DNA of 64,000 nt. It comes from UBA1444 sp964601085 (GTDB lineage: Bacteria; Bacillota; Negativicutes; UBA1444). Below, piece by piece: positions 42,756 through 52,070 of the stretch. The DNA lies in assembly GCA_964601085.1 (NCBI GenBank), contig CAZRLN010000001.1:62001-126000 (forward strand), written 5' to 3'. The position numbers were made by a program, and so were the translations under genes. Below the pieces are notes generated by a model. The model saw only the letters and a program-made list of their open reading frames with translations, was not told where the DNA came from and made no database searches. Numbering within the stretch: the first letter of the stretch is position 1; each line of letters begins with the position of its first letter.

Positions 42756-43856
42756 TTGGAAGAACCCCGTAAAACTCCGCTCTATGAAAAACATATCGGG
42801 GCAGGCGCCCGGGTCGTGGATTTCGCCGGCTGGTGGCTGCCGGTACAGTATGCAGGGATTTTGGAAGAACACCGGGCGGTTCGTGAACACGCCGGGATTT
42901 TTGATGTTTCCCATATGGGGGAAATTCGGGTCAAAGGCGCTGAAGCGTTTGTCTGTTTGCAGAAGGTCCTGACCAATACATTGGACGGGATGAAGGATGG
43001 CAGTGTCCGGTATTCGCCTATGTGCTATCCGACGGGAGGAACGGTGGACGATGTGTTGGTATACCGACTTTCGCCCGAGGAGTACTGGTTGGTTGTTAAT
43101 GCTTCAAACAAGGATAAGGATTTGACCTGGATTACGGAAAATGCGGCGGGGTTTTCGGCAGTTGTATCGGATGATTCCGATGAAACGGCGGAGGTGGCCC
43201 TGCAAGGGCCTGACGCTGCCGGGATTATGTCCGGCCTGGTTGGCCCGGAGATTGAACAGCTTGGTTACTATGAATTTGCGCCGAAGCTGTCGTTGGCCGG
43301 AGTCGAGGTTTTGATTTCCCGAACCGGTTATACAGGGGAAGATGGGTTCGAAATATATTGTTCGTCTCCCAACGCCGAATCCGTATGGGATGCGGTGTTG
43401 GCGGCCGGACGACCTGACGGACTTCAACCGGCCGGCCTGGGATGTCGCGATACGTTGCGGTTTGAAGCAGCGATGCCACTATACGGACACGAACTGTCCG
43501 CGGATATTTCTCCGCTGGAGGCGGGCTTATCCCGGTTTGTCTCTTTTGATAAGGGAGAGTTCATTGGTAGGGAAATTTTGCTGGAACAAAAGGAACACGG
43601 CGTAAAACGAAAAATCGTTGGTTTTGAGATGCTGGAACGAGGCGTGGCCCGAGCCGGTTATCCGGTCATGAAGAATGGAGAGCGGATTGGGCATGTGACT
43701 TCCGGCAGTTTTGCGCCAACACTGGGCAAAAATCTAGGGATGGCTTTGGTCGATGCCAATATCGGTCCCCTGGGAACAGAGATATCCATTGAGATTCGCG
43801 AAAAACCGGTTCAGGCAGTTACTATCAGCAGACCATTTTATAAAAGGGGGAAATGA
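42756..43856 (+). CDS. gcvT: Glycine cleavage system T protein (aminomethyltransferase)
   Basis: 366 residues from TTG 42756, set by AGGAGGTG 7 nt upstream. KTPLYEKHIGAGARVVDFAGWWLPVQY opens in family form (quoted in parts: HIGAGARVVDFAGW), then GIFDVSHMGEI, CYPTGGTVDDVLVYR, and SRTGYTGEDGFEIY. It takes the aminomethyl group from GcvH, giving methylene-THF and ammonia. First gene of the operon. Confidence 0.97.
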   Translation: MEEPRKTPLYEKHIGAGARVVDFAGWWLPVQYAGILEEHRAVREHAGIFDVSHMGEIRVKGAEAFVCLQKVLTNTLDGMKDGSVRYSPMCYPTGGTVDDVLVYRLSPEEYWLVVNASNKDKDLTWITENAAGFSAVVSDDSDETAEVALQGPDAAGIMSGLVGPEIEQLGYYEFAPKLSLAGVEVLISRTGYTGEDGFEIYCSSPNAESVWDAVLAAGRPDGLQPAGLGCRDTLRFEAAMPLYGHELSADISPLEAGLSRFVSFDKGEFIGREILLEQKEHGVKRKIVGFEMLERGVARAGYPVMKNGERIGHVTSGSFAPTLGKNLGMALVDANIGPLGTEISIEIREKPVQAVTISRPFYKRGK

Positions 43857-43858
43857 CA

Positions 43859-44248
43859 ATGAACATTCCAACCAATCTGAAATATTCCAAAGAACATGAA
43901 TGGGTCCGACTCGAAGGCAACAAAGCGATGGTGGGAATTACGGATTTTGCGCAGTCCCAGTTGGGAGACGTTGTGTTTGTGGAATTGCCGACCTTAGGCG
44001 CTTTGGCTGTTGCCGGCAAACGGTTTTCGGTTGTCGAATCGGTAAAGGCGGTGTCGGACATTTTTGCTCCCGTTAACGGAACGGTGGTGGAAATCAATGA
44101 TACCCTCAATGATGCGCCGGAAAAGGTGAACCAGGATCCTTACGGCCAAGGCTGGATTGCTGTCCTGGAGCTGACGGATGCCTCTGGACTAACCGAACTA
44201 ATGGACAGCGAAGCTTATGCGGCGCAAGTGGCGAAGGGAGGCCACTAA
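43859..44248 (+). CDS. gcvH: Glycine cleavage system H protein
   Basis: 129 residues from ATG 43859; ATG 43853 is too close to AAAGGGGG. The lipoyl lysine is in FSVVESVKAVSDIFAP, and KYSKEHEWV opens in the normal way. Lipoylated shuttle between P, T and L proteins. Lipoylation probably uses the LipM at the end of the operon. Confidence 0.97.
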   Translation: MNIPTNLKYSKEHEWVRLEGNKAMVGITDFAQSQLGDVVFVELPTLGALAVAGKRFSVVESVKAVSDIFAPVNGTVVEINDTLNDAPEKVNQDPYGQGWIAVLELTDASGLTELMDSEAYAAQVAKGGH

Positions 44249-44249
44249 C

Positions 44250-45602
44250 GTGAATGCCTGGAGCTATCTTCCCCATACGGCGGAGGATCGGCGCGCCATG
44301 CTTGAAAAAATCGGCGTCAATTTGGTCGAAGAATTGTTTGTCGATATTCCATCCGCCGTCCGCATGAAGCGACCGCTTAACCTGCCCGGCCCATTATCGG
44401 AAATGGAACTGAAGGCGCATATACAGGAATTGTCGCTGCAGGAGCGGGATTTTGAAGAATCGCTTTATTTTCTTGGCGCCGGCGCCTATGATCATTATAT
44501 TCCCAGCGTGGTGAAACATATGATGACCCGCTCGGAATTCTTGACCGCCTATACTCAATATCAGCCGGAAATATCCCAGGGATACCTTCAAGTATTATGG
44601 GAGTATCAAAGCTTGATCTGTTTGCTGACCGGGATGGAAATGGCGGTGACTTCGCTTTATGACGGGGCTACGGCGATGGCGGAAGCGGCATTGATGGCAT
44701 GCGGTATTACCGGACGTCGGGAGATCCTGATTTCCAGCACCGTTCATCCGCATTGGCGTGAAGTGCTGGCGACCTATATGCAAGATCGCGATATCGATGT
44801 ACGTGTGATTGAATACGCTGAGGGAGTCACTTCGTTAGCGGCAATCACCGAAAGGGTCAATGAAAAAACGGCGGCTGTCATTTGTCAGAATCCAAACTTC
44901 TTTGGCTGCGTCGAAAACTTGCGGGAAATGATCCGGCTCACGCAAACTCAGGGAGCATTGTTCATTGCGGCCGTAAACCCCATTTCCCTTGGGGTTCTTG
45001 AAGCTCCGGGCGCTCTCGGCGCCGACATCGTCGTTGGGGAAGGGCAGACGCTGGGCTTGCCGTTGTCTTTTGGCGGTCCCTATATCGGCTTTTTAGCGAC
45101 ACGGGACAAATGGCTGCGCCGCACGCCGGGACGCATCGTCGGCCAGACGGTCGACGCCGAGGGAACCCGGGGCTTCGTTCTGACGATTCAGGCGCGGGAA
45201 CAGCATATTCGCCGGGACAAAGCAACTTCCAACATTTGTTCGAATGAAGCGCTGTGTTCGCTGGCGGTTGCCGTGTATTTAACAGCCCTGGGCAAGCAAG
45301 GGTTGCCCGAAGTAGCCAACCTTTGCCTGCAAAAAGCTCATTTCGCCCAAAGTACAATTTTAGGAATTCCCGGATTCGAACCGGTATTTTCCCAGCCGTT
45401 CTTCAATGAATTTGTTGTCCGGTGTCCGCAGCCGCCGGCTGAAATCAACGGGGAATTGCGGGAAGCCGGAATAGTGGCGGGACTTGATCTGGGGAAATAT
45501 TATCCGGAACTTGCCGGGTGCATGCTGACGGCGGTAACGGAAAAACGGACGCGTGAAGAAATTGAACTATTGGCGGGTATGCTGAAGGAGGTGACGGCAT
45601 GA
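44250..45602 (+). CDS. gcvPA: Glycine dehydrogenase (decarboxylating) subunit 1
   Basis: 450 residues from GTG 44250 (GGGAGG 8 nt upstream). YLPHTAEDRRAMLEKIG, FLGAGAYDHYIPSVV, TRSEFLTAYTQYQPEISQG are diagnostic; the subunit lacks the PLP lysine, which is in subunit 2. Split P protein as in Firmicutes. Confidence 0.97.
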   Translation: MNAWSYLPHTAEDRRAMLEKIGVNLVEELFVDIPSAVRMKRPLNLPGPLSEMELKAHIQELSLQERDFEESLYFLGAGAYDHYIPSVVKHMMTRSEFLTAYTQYQPEISQGYLQVLWEYQSLICLLTGMEMAVTSLYDGATAMAEAALMACGITGRREILISSTVHPHWREVLATYMQDRDIDVRVIEYAEGVTSLAAITERVNEKTAAVICQNPNFFGCVENLREMIRLTQTQGALFIAAVNPISLGVLEAPGALGADIVVGEGQTLGLPLSFGGPYIGFLATRDKWLRRTPGRIVGQTVDAEGTRGFVLTIQAREQHIRRDKATSNICSNEALCSLAVAVYLTALGKQGLPEVANLCLQKAHFAQSTILGIPGFEPVFSQPFFNEFVVRCPQPPAEINGELREAGIVAGLDLGKYYPELAGCMLTAVTEKRTREEIELLAGMLKEVTA

Positions 45603-47056
45603 GAAAGGCAGCCGACCTGATTTTTGAGCGAACCTGTCCCGGACGGCGGGCGGTGGATTTGCCACTGTCGGATGTGCCGACGGTAGCGGTCGATTCTATG
45701 ATTCCGCCGGATCTTTTGCGGCAGCAACCAGCTGCTTTGCCGGAAGTTAGCCAAATGGACCTGGTCCGCCACTTCACGGGATTGTCACAGCGGACGTTTG
45801 GCGTGGATTCGGGCTTTTATCCGCTGGGGTCCTGCACCATGAAGTATAATCCCAAAATCAATGAAGATGTCGCTGCTATTCCGGCGCTGTGCGGATTGCA
45901 CCCGCTGGAGGATTCACGGGACACGCAGGGGGCATTGAAGCTGATGTTCGATCTGCAGGCCATGCTGGCGGAGATCGCCGGGATGGATGCGGTGACGTTG
46001 CAGCCGGTGGCCGGCGCACATGGCGAATTGACCGGGTTGAAACTGATTCGCGCCTATCATCGTCAGCGGGGGGATCAGCGTTCGCAGGTGATTGTGCCGG
46101 ACTCTGCCCATGGCACCAATCCGGCGTCGGTGACCGTCTGCGGGATGAATGTGGTGGAAATCAAGTCTCATCCTGACGGGGCCATTGATCTGGCGGCGTT
46201 AAAAGCGGCCGTAGGACCGGATACTGCGGCTTTGATGCTGACGAATCCCAGCACGTTGGGACTGTTCGAAAAAAATATCTGTGAAGTGACCGAAATCGTC
46301 CATAACGCCGGCGGGCTCGTATATTATGACGGCGCCAATGCCAATGCGATTCTGGGCCTGACGCGGCCTGGCGACATGGGGTTCGATGTTGTGCATTTTA
46401 ATTTGCACAAAACGTTCAGCACGCCGCATGGCGGCGGCGGTCCGGGGGCAGGACCGGTTGGGGTGAAGAAAATTTTGGAACCCTTCCTGCCCAAGCCGGT
46501 GGTGGTGCAAAAAGAGGATGGGACCTATTGTTTTGACGAGCAACGCCCGTTGTCGATCGGTCGGATGCATTCTTTTTATGGGAATTTTGGCGTGCTTGTC
46601 CGGGCCTATGCCTATATCCTCACGATGGGGGCGGCGGGACTGCGGCAGGCGAGCGAGGATGCTGTACTGAACGCGAACTATTGCCTGGCGCGGCTGCGGG
46701 ATGTCTATGATGCGCCATTCGACAGGCATTGCATGCATGAATGTGTTCTAACTTCGAAAAAACAAAATCCGCAGGGAATCCGGACGTTGGATATTGCCAA
46801 GCGCCTCCTGGATTACGGAGTCCATCCACCCACGATTTATTTCCCGTTGATTGTGGAAGAAGCGCTGATGATCGAGCCAACGGAAACGGAAAGCCGGGAG
46901 ACACTGGATTCTTTTGTCTCAATCATGCGTCGGATTGCGGAAGAAGCAACCCATGCGCCGGAACTGATCCGCCAAGCGCCATCAACAACCGTTGTCGGCC
47001 GTCTGGATGAGGCGACGGCGGCCCGAAAACCGAATTTGCGATGGAAACCGGCGTAG
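45599..47056 (+). CDS. gcvPB: Glycine dehydrogenase (decarboxylating) subunit 2
   Basis: 485 residues; overlaps the previous stop by 4 nt. The PLP lysine lies in FNLHKTFSTPHGGGGPG. LGSCTMKYNPKINE and AHGTNPASV are typical. Decarboxylates glycine with its partner and loads GcvH. Normal length. Confidence 0.97.
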   Translation: MRKAADLIFERTCPGRRAVDLPLSDVPTVAVDSMIPPDLLRQQPAALPEVSQMDLVRHFTGLSQRTFGVDSGFYPLGSCTMKYNPKINEDVAAIPALCGLHPLEDSRDTQGALKLMFDLQAMLAEIAGMDAVTLQPVAGAHGELTGLKLIRAYHRQRGDQRSQVIVPDSAHGTNPASVTVCGMNVVEIKSHPDGAIDLAALKAAVGPDTAALMLTNPSTLGLFEKNICEVTEIVHNAGGLVYYDGANANAILGLTRPGDMGFDVVHFNLHKTFSTPHGGGGPGAGPVGVKKILEPFLPKPVVVQKEDGTYCFDEQRPLSIGRMHSFYGNFGVLVRAYAYILTMGAAGLRQASEDAVLNANYCLARLRDVYDAPFDRHCMHECVLTSKKQNPQGIRTLDIAKRLLDYGVHPPTIYFPLIVEEALMIEPTETESRETLDSFVSIMRRIAEEATHAPELIRQAPSTTVVGRLDEATAARKPNLRWKPA

Positions 47057-47914
47057 ATGCCGACGAATGGAATGTGCTCCACGGGAGCCGCCGAATGGCG
47101 GCTCCTGATTGATGACGCCGCCGATGCCGCCTGGAATATGGCGGCGGACGAAGCAATGCTGCAGATGTATGCGGCGGGTAAAATACCGCCCACGTTGCGT
47201 TTTTATTCCTGGCAACCTCGCGCGGTTAGTCTGGGCTATTTTCAACAGGCGCGGCGGGAAGTTGACTTCGAAGAATGCGAAAAACGGGGGATTCGTGTTG
47301 TTCGGCGTCTTAGCGGCGGACGGACGGTGCTGCACGATAGGGAAGTGACCTACAGCCTGGTCGTGAAGGAAAGCGAATCATACGTTCCTGAAGGGGTAAC
47401 CGCTTCCTATCTCTATTTTAGCCGCGGTATCGCCTCTGGATTGACGAGTTTGGGCCTTGATCCCCGCTTGCACTCTCCCCGCCCCACTGCAGGGATTTCT
47501 TCCGCTGCGCCATTGCATTCGGCAGCCTGCTTTGATGCGCCATCGCATTATGAATTGACGGTCGGCGGACGAAAAATTGTCGGCAGCGCGCAAACGCGAC
47601 GAGATGGGGTGCTGTTGCAACACGGTTCGATTCTACTGGATTTTGACCCGGAATCATTGGTCGATGTTTTTGCCATAACCGCGGAAGAGAGACGGCGCAA
47701 GCTGTTGGAGGAACTATCCCGGCGGGCGGCGGGATTGAACGCTGTAGCCGGGAAACAGTTCGAGTTCATGGAAGTTGCATCAGCGGTGGCATCGGGAATT
47801 TCGGCGCAATGCGAGTTGTGTCTGAAACCGGCGCAAAGGGACTTGCTGGAACTGAAACTCGTGCAGGAACTGGAGCAAAAATATCGTTCGCAAGAGTGGA
47901 CGCTACGGCGATAA
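47057..47914 (+). CDS. lipM: Octanoyltransferase LipM (BPL/LplA fold)
   Basis: 285 residues. RFYSWQPRAVSLGYFQ, VVRRLSGGRTVLHDREVTYSL and the catalytic Cys-containing ACFDAPSHYEL followed by VGGRKIVGSAQ mark LipM rather than LplA. It moves octanoate from ACP to GcvH, the first step of lipoate assembly. Its gene directly follows gcvPB, which fits supply of lipoyl-GcvH. The loop before the Cys (SPRPTAGISSAAPLHSA) is long. LplA-type ligase is the alternative. Confidence 0.9.
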   Translation: MPTNGMCSTGAAEWRLLIDDAADAAWNMAADEAMLQMYAAGKIPPTLRFYSWQPRAVSLGYFQQARREVDFEECEKRGIRVVRRLSGGRTVLHDREVTYSLVVKESESYVPEGVTASYLYFSRGIASGLTSLGLDPRLHSPRPTAGISSAAPLHSAACFDAPSHYELTVGGRKIVGSAQTRRDGVLLQHGSILLDFDPESLVDVFAITAEERRRKLLEELSRRAAGLNAVAGKQFEFMEVASAVASGISAQCELCLKPAQRDLLELKLVQELEQKYRSQEWTLRR

Positions 47915-47955
47915 CAAACTGGAAGCGTTGATTCAGCGTCAAATATCGCATTCAT

Positions 47956-47985
47956 TTGACAAGAACCGCTCTTGTCGTGTATAAT
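47956..47985 (+). promoter_or_regulatory. Consensus promoter of rpsU with embedded inverted repeat
   Basis: TTGACA (47956-47961) and TATAAT (47980-47985) are perfect, 18 nt apart. Between them GACAAGA-ACCGC-TCTTGTC (47958-47976) is a perfect 7-bp inverted repeat, covering the spacer and part of the -35. Confidence 0.85.
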
Positions 47986-48043
47986 TCTGCTGGTAAGGAA
48001 GAGTTAAACCCCCCGAAGGCTGATGTGGAGGGAGGGAGAACAA

Positions 48044-48220
48044 TTGTCGGAAGTCTATGTCGGAAAAAATGAAACACTGGATAGCGCACTGCGTCGGTTC
48101 AAACGCTCCTGTCAGAAATCCGGGGTATTGGCTGATGTTCGCAAACACGAGCACTATGACAAACCGAGCGTGAAGAAGAAGAAGAAGTCTGAAGCGGCAC
48201 GCAAACGGAAGTTCAAGTGA
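48044..48220 (+). CDS. rpsU: 30S ribosomal protein S21
   Basis: 58 residues from TTG 48044 with GGAGGGAGG upstream, which gives the standard S21 start (SEVYVGKNETLDSALRRFKR) and basic tail (KKKKKSEAARKRKFK). Binds the 30S platform and helps mRNA initiation. First gene of the conserved Firmicutes block. Confidence 0.97.
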   Translation: MSEVYVGKNETLDSALRRFKRSCQKSGVLADVRKHEHYDKPSVKKKKKSEAARKRKFK

Positions 48221-48236
48221 TTCGGAGGAACCAGCG

Positions 48237-48686
48237 ATGACACTTAGGGATCGGTTGACGGAAGATATGAAGCAGGCGATGAAGGATAAGGAAGCAGGCA
48301 AATTGAAATTGTCTGTTATCCGTATGGTTCGCTCGGCTGCCAAAAATATTGAAATTGACCGCCATAAGGAACTGGATGACAACGAGTTGCTCGAAGTAGT
48401 CGCCAAGGAAGTCAAAATGCGGAAAGATTCCCTGGAAGAATTTCGCAAGGCGAACCGCCCGGATTTATTGGCGGCGTTGGAACAGGAAATCGCAATTTTG
48501 ATGGAATATCTGCCGGAGCAGATGACGGAGGCGGAAGTCCGGGGCTTAGTGACTCAGGCGGTTGCGGATGCTCAGGCTTCCAGCCCGAAAGACATGGGCA
48601 AAGTCATGGCTTTGTTGATGCCGAAGGTCAAAGGCCGGGCGGATGGTAAACTGGTCAATTCTCTCGTCAAGGAATTGCTGAGCTGA
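48237..48686 (+). CDS. yqeY: GatB/YqeY-domain protein
   Basis: 149 residues. LRDRLTEDMKQAMKDKEAGKL, LPEQMTEAEV and KDMGKVMALLMPKVKGRADG are those of YqeY, related to the tail domain of GatB. Thought to help tRNA-dependent amidation; role not proven. Next to rpsU as in Bacillus. Confidence 0.95.
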   Translation: MTLRDRLTEDMKQAMKDKEAGKLKLSVIRMVRSAAKNIEIDRHKELDDNELLEVVAKEVKMRKDSLEEFRKANRPDLLAALEQEIAILMEYLPEQMTEAEVRGLVTQAVADAQASSPKDMGKVMALLMPKVKGRADGKLVNSLVKELLS

Positions 48687-48711
48687 ATTACCGGAGATTT
48701 TCTTACAAGAA

Positions 48712-48742
48712 AAACCAGCGTTTTGAAGCGCTGGTTTTTTCA
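48712..48742 (+). terminator. Intrinsic terminator after yqeY
   Basis: ACCAGCG and CGCTGGT pair around an 8-nt loop, followed by TTTTTT and preceded by AAAA. Confidence 0.9.
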
Positions 48743-48828
48743 TTTTGTTGTTAGATATGGAGTAAAAGGATTGTTAACACTTGCGGCGAATACTAGTTTT
48801 ACAAGGGATTATTTTTAGGAGTGGAAAC

Positions 48829-50160
48829 ATGATCAGATTATCGCGGGTGAGAACTCTGATCGCCTCCATATTGTTGGCGGCATCGTTTGTTTTATGGACG
48901 GCGGCGGCTGGTGCGGCGGAAAACCCACCGGTTGTAGTGGTGTCCATCCGCGGCGAGATTGATGCCGGGCAGACAGCTTTGGTCTTTAAAGCATTGGGGG
49001 AAGCCTCCGACAAGAAGGCGGGCGCCCTTTTGCTGGAAATTGAAACCTTTGGCGGCCAAGTCGATGCGGCGGTAAAAATCCGTGACCTGATCAGTGATTC
49101 GAAACTTCGCACGATTTGTTATGTAAAGAATCGGGCTTGGTCGGCGGGAGCGCTGATCGCCATTTCCCACCAACATATCGCCATGGCGCCGGGCGGCACG
49201 ATTGGCGCCGCCGAACCGATACCCACCACGGAAAAAACTGTGGCAGCCGTAAGGGCCGAGTTTGCTGCAACCGCTGCAAAAATGGGCCGCAATCCCAAGG
49301 TGGCGGAAGCCATGGTCGATAAATCCCTTGGATTTGGGAAATATGCGCCGGCGGGAAAGATTCTTTCGCTAACGGATGCACAAGCGATGGAAGTAGGATA
49401 CGCAGATGTTGTGGCGGCGGATAGAACTGCTGTTTTGACCCATTACGGCCTAAAAGACGCGCCAGTCATTGAGGTTCAGGGCGGTTGGCCGGAACGGATC
49501 GCTGGTTGGTTATCGGATCCGGTCGTGAAGTCGGCATTGATCGGGATCATCTTTCTGGCGGCGATGACCGAGATCAAGACGGCCGGTACCGGCGTGGCTG
49601 CGTTATTTGGTTTGGCGGCTACGGCATTGTTCTTTGGCGCCCAATGGATGACGGGGGTGGCGAGTTGGATGGAAGTACTGCTGTTCATCGTCGGTCTGAT
49701 CTTGTTGGCAGTGGAATTGGTTGTTCCGGGATTCGGCGTGTTTGGCATTTCCGGCATTGTCTGCATTTTGTTCAGTCTGTTCATGACTCTGGGCGGCGGT
49801 ATTGGCGCGTTGAATATCATGGCTGGCGGCACGGTTGCCGCTACGGTCGGATTTCTGGTTCTGCTCCGGTATCTGCCTTCATCAAAATTCTGGAATCGGT
49901 TGGTTTTGAAGGATGCTTTGAAAACCGATCGCGGCTATACTTCCAGTGATGACCTGAGCCAATTGATCGCTCGGGAAGGCTTGGTGTTGACCTTGCTGCG
50001 TCCGGCCGGAACTGTGGAGATTGACGGACAACTTTTTGATGTCGTTTCCGAGGGGAAATTTGTTAAACCAGGTGCGAAAGTCAGGGTGATCAGTGTCAAT
50101 GGGAACCGGATTGTCGTAAGGGCTATGGAAGACTTAAGCGAAACGAGTAAGGAGGAATGA
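48829..50160 (+). CDS. nfeD: NfeD-family membrane serine protease
   Basis: 443 residues from ATG 48829 (AGGAG upstream). Signal peptide (TLIASILLAASFVLWTAAAGAA), ClpP-like domain (~35-220) with the nucleophile Ser in RAWSAGALIAIS and a candidate Lys in MVDKSLG, then four membrane helices (~235-350) and a C-terminal OB-fold. Long-form NfeD works with the flotillin-like protein whose gene starts 4 nt on. Membrane quality control is the usual view. Confidence 0.93.
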   Translation: MIRLSRVRTLIASILLAASFVLWTAAAGAAENPPVVVVSIRGEIDAGQTALVFKALGEASDKKAGALLLEIETFGGQVDAAVKIRDLISDSKLRTICYVKNRAWSAGALIAISHQHIAMAPGGTIGAAEPIPTTEKTVAAVRAEFAATAAKMGRNPKVAEAMVDKSLGFGKYAPAGKILSLTDAQAMEVGYADVVAADRTAVLTHYGLKDAPVIEVQGGWPERIAGWLSDPVVKSALIGIIFLAAMTEIKTAGTGVAALFGLAATALFFGAQWMTGVASWMEVLLFIVGLILLAVELVVPGFGVFGISGIVCILFSLFMTLGGGIGALNIMAGGTVAATVGFLVLLRYLPSSKFWNRLVLKDALKTDRGYTSSDDLSQLIAREGLVLTLLRPAGTVEIDGQLFDVVSEGKFVKPGAKVRVISVNGNRIVVRAMEDLSETSKEE

Positions 50161-50164
50161 TGGC

Positions 50165-51163
50165 GTGATTGCAACATTGATGGGTAGCCTATTTATTTTG
50201 GTGGTCTTTTTCATCGTAATGGCATTGTTTCTGCATTTTGTGCCGATTGGACTCTGGATTTCGGCTATGGCCGCTGGCTCCAGCGTAGGAATATTCACAT
50301 TGGTCGGCATGCGATTGCGCCGTGTGCCGCCGGCTCAAATTGTGTTGCCGCTGATTAAGGCCAACAAAGCGGGACTCAATGTCAATGTCAACCAATTGGA
50401 GGCCCACTATTTGGCGGGTGGCAACGTCGACCGGGTGATCGATTCGATGGTAGCCGCCGCCCGGGCGCAGATTCCCTTGTCGCTGGAACGATCCTGCGCC
50501 ATTGACCTGGCGGGGCGCAACGTGTTGGAAGCCGTGCAGATGAGCGTTAATCCGCGCGTTATTGAAACTCCGGTGGTTTCGGCCGTGGCGAAAAACGGGA
50601 TTGAATTAAAGGTAAAAGCACGGGTTACGGTGCGCACGAATATTGACCGTCTGGTAGGCGGCGCCGGCGAAGCGACCATTATTGCCCGGGTAGGCGAAGG
50701 CATCGTTACCAGCGTCGGTTCAGCAACCGACCATAAAGACGTTTTGGAGAATCCCGATCATATTTCCCGGACGGTTCTGTCAAAAGGACTGGATGCCGGT
50801 ACGGCTTTTGAGATTCTTTCGATTGATATTGCGGATGTCGATGTGGGTCGTAATATCGGTGCGCAATTGATGACGGACCAGGCCGAAGCGGAAAAACGGG
50901 TTGCCCAGGCCAAGGCGGAAGAACGTCGGGCGATGGCTGTGGCCCACGAACAGGAAATGCGGGCGCGAACGCAGGAAATGCAGGCCAAAGTGGTGGAGGC
51001 GCAGGCGGAAGTTCCGCAGGCCTTGGCGGTTGCTTTGCGGGAAGGGAAACTGGGAGTTATGGACTATTACACCATGCATAATGTCATGGCCGACACCAGT
51101 ATGCGCGAGAATATCGCCAAAGGCGGCGCAATGCCGATTAAGTCCGACGAAACGAAACGGTAG
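50165..51163 (+). CDS. floA: Flotillin-like protein FloA
   Basis: 332 residues: N-terminal membrane hairpin (to ~45), SPFH-type domain, then an Ala/Glu-rich helical region (QAEAEKRVAQAKAEERRAMA). KANKAGLNVNVNQLEAHYLAGGNVDRVI is typical of YqfA/FloA. Scaffold of membrane microdomains together with NfeD. GTG start after AAGGAGG. Confidence 0.95.
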   Translation: MIATLMGSLFILVVFFIVMALFLHFVPIGLWISAMAAGSSVGIFTLVGMRLRRVPPAQIVLPLIKANKAGLNVNVNQLEAHYLAGGNVDRVIDSMVAAARAQIPLSLERSCAIDLAGRNVLEAVQMSVNPRVIETPVVSAVAKNGIELKVKARVTVRTNIDRLVGGAGEATIIARVGEGIVTSVGSATDHKDVLENPDHISRTVLSKGLDAGTAFEILSIDIADVDVGRNIGAQLMTDQAEAEKRVAQAKAEERRAMAVAHEQEMRARTQEMQAKVVEAQAEVPQALAVALREGKLGVMDYYTMHNVMADTSMRENIAKGGAMPIKSDETKR

Positions 51164-51172
51164 GGATGGATC

Positions 51173-51571
51173 ATGGACATCGGATTATTTATCGTAATCA
51201 TGATTGTCATGTATGTGGTTCCGGAAATCATGAAACGGTTTAAACAAAAAAAACCATATCGCTATCCGGAATTTCCGTCCCCTGTGCCGACAAACGGGCA
51301 AGACGCCGCAGGAATGCCGGGGGAACTTTCCCACGGGATGCGACCGCCGCCGTTACCGTTAACTGGCGAGGAAGGAACGCCGGGTGACGAGGGAGATCCG
51401 ACTTGGCGGATGAATAGTGATGATGTTGGAATGCCGAAAATTGTGACGGAATTGCCGGTGGCAGATCGGCGGTGGGAACTTTGCGGGGTCGCGCAGGGTG
51501 TGGTCTGGGCGGAAATCATTGCTCCGCCGGTTGCTTTACGGCCCATTCGACGCGGGATAAGGAGGCTTTGA
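51173..51571 (+). CDS. Small membrane-anchored protein of unknown function
   Basis: 132 residues. One N-terminal helix (IGLFIVIMIVMYVVPEIM), a basic patch (KRFKQKKPYRYP), then a Pro/Gly/Glu-rich, probably disordered stretch and a last segment (VADRRWELCGVAQGVVWAEIIAPPVALRP). I do not recognise a family. Position between floA and a CoA-binding protein suggests a link to the membrane microdomain genes, or lineage-specific filler. Confidence 0.65.
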   Translation: MDIGLFIVIMIVMYVVPEIMKRFKQKKPYRYPEFPSPVPTNGQDAAGMPGELSHGMRPPPLPLTGEEGTPGDEGDPTWRMNSDDVGMPKIVTELPVADRRWELCGVAQGVVWAEIIAPPVALRPIRRGIRRL

Positions 51572-51572
51572 C

Positions 51573-52013
51573 ATGGAAGCTTGCCGACGCGGCGAAGGAA
51601 CTGACTGTGGTATTTTTGAAGAAAAAGTCCGAACAGTGCTGGCGATGAAAACAATCGCAATCGTGGGGATGTCGCCGCAGGAGGACCGACCGAGCTATCG
51701 TGTGGGAAAATATCTGCTGGATCACGGATATGATGTGATTCCGGTGCGACCAGGCGGCGGGAATATATTGGGGCGAACGGTAGTATCTTCCTTGCAGGAA
51801 ATCGGTCGACCGGTCGATATCGTAGATGTTTTTCGTCGGTCCGAGGACTGTGAATCGATTGCCAGGGATGCCGTTGCCATTGACGCAAAAGTACTCTGGC
51901 TTCAGGAAGAAGTTGTGAATTCTGTTGCCGAAAAAATTGCAACGGATGCAGGGTTACTGTTTGTAATGGATACCTGCATCAAAAAAATGCATACCAAGTA
52001 CATTGGCGAATGA
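51573..52013 (+). CDS. CoA-binding (YccU-like) protein
   Basis: 146 residues, Rossmann-type CoA_binding_2 domain: MKTIAIVGMSPQEDRPSYRVGKYL, IDIVDVFRRSED (seen as VDIVDVFRRSED) and VLWLQEEVVN. AAGGAGG before the ATG. Function unknown; may bind CoA in redox or metabolic control. Confidence 0.9.
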   Translation: MEACRRGEGTDCGIFEEKVRTVLAMKTIAIVGMSPQEDRPSYRVGKYLLDHGYDVIPVRPGGGNILGRTVVSSLQEIGRPVDIVDVFRRSEDCESIARDAVAIDAKVLWLQEEVVNSVAEKIATDAGLLFVMDTCIKKMHTKYIGE

Positions 52014-52070
52014 ATCGGATCAACGTTGAACTGTGCACCGTATTCGTCAGGTTAGGCAGGGAAATCTGAG

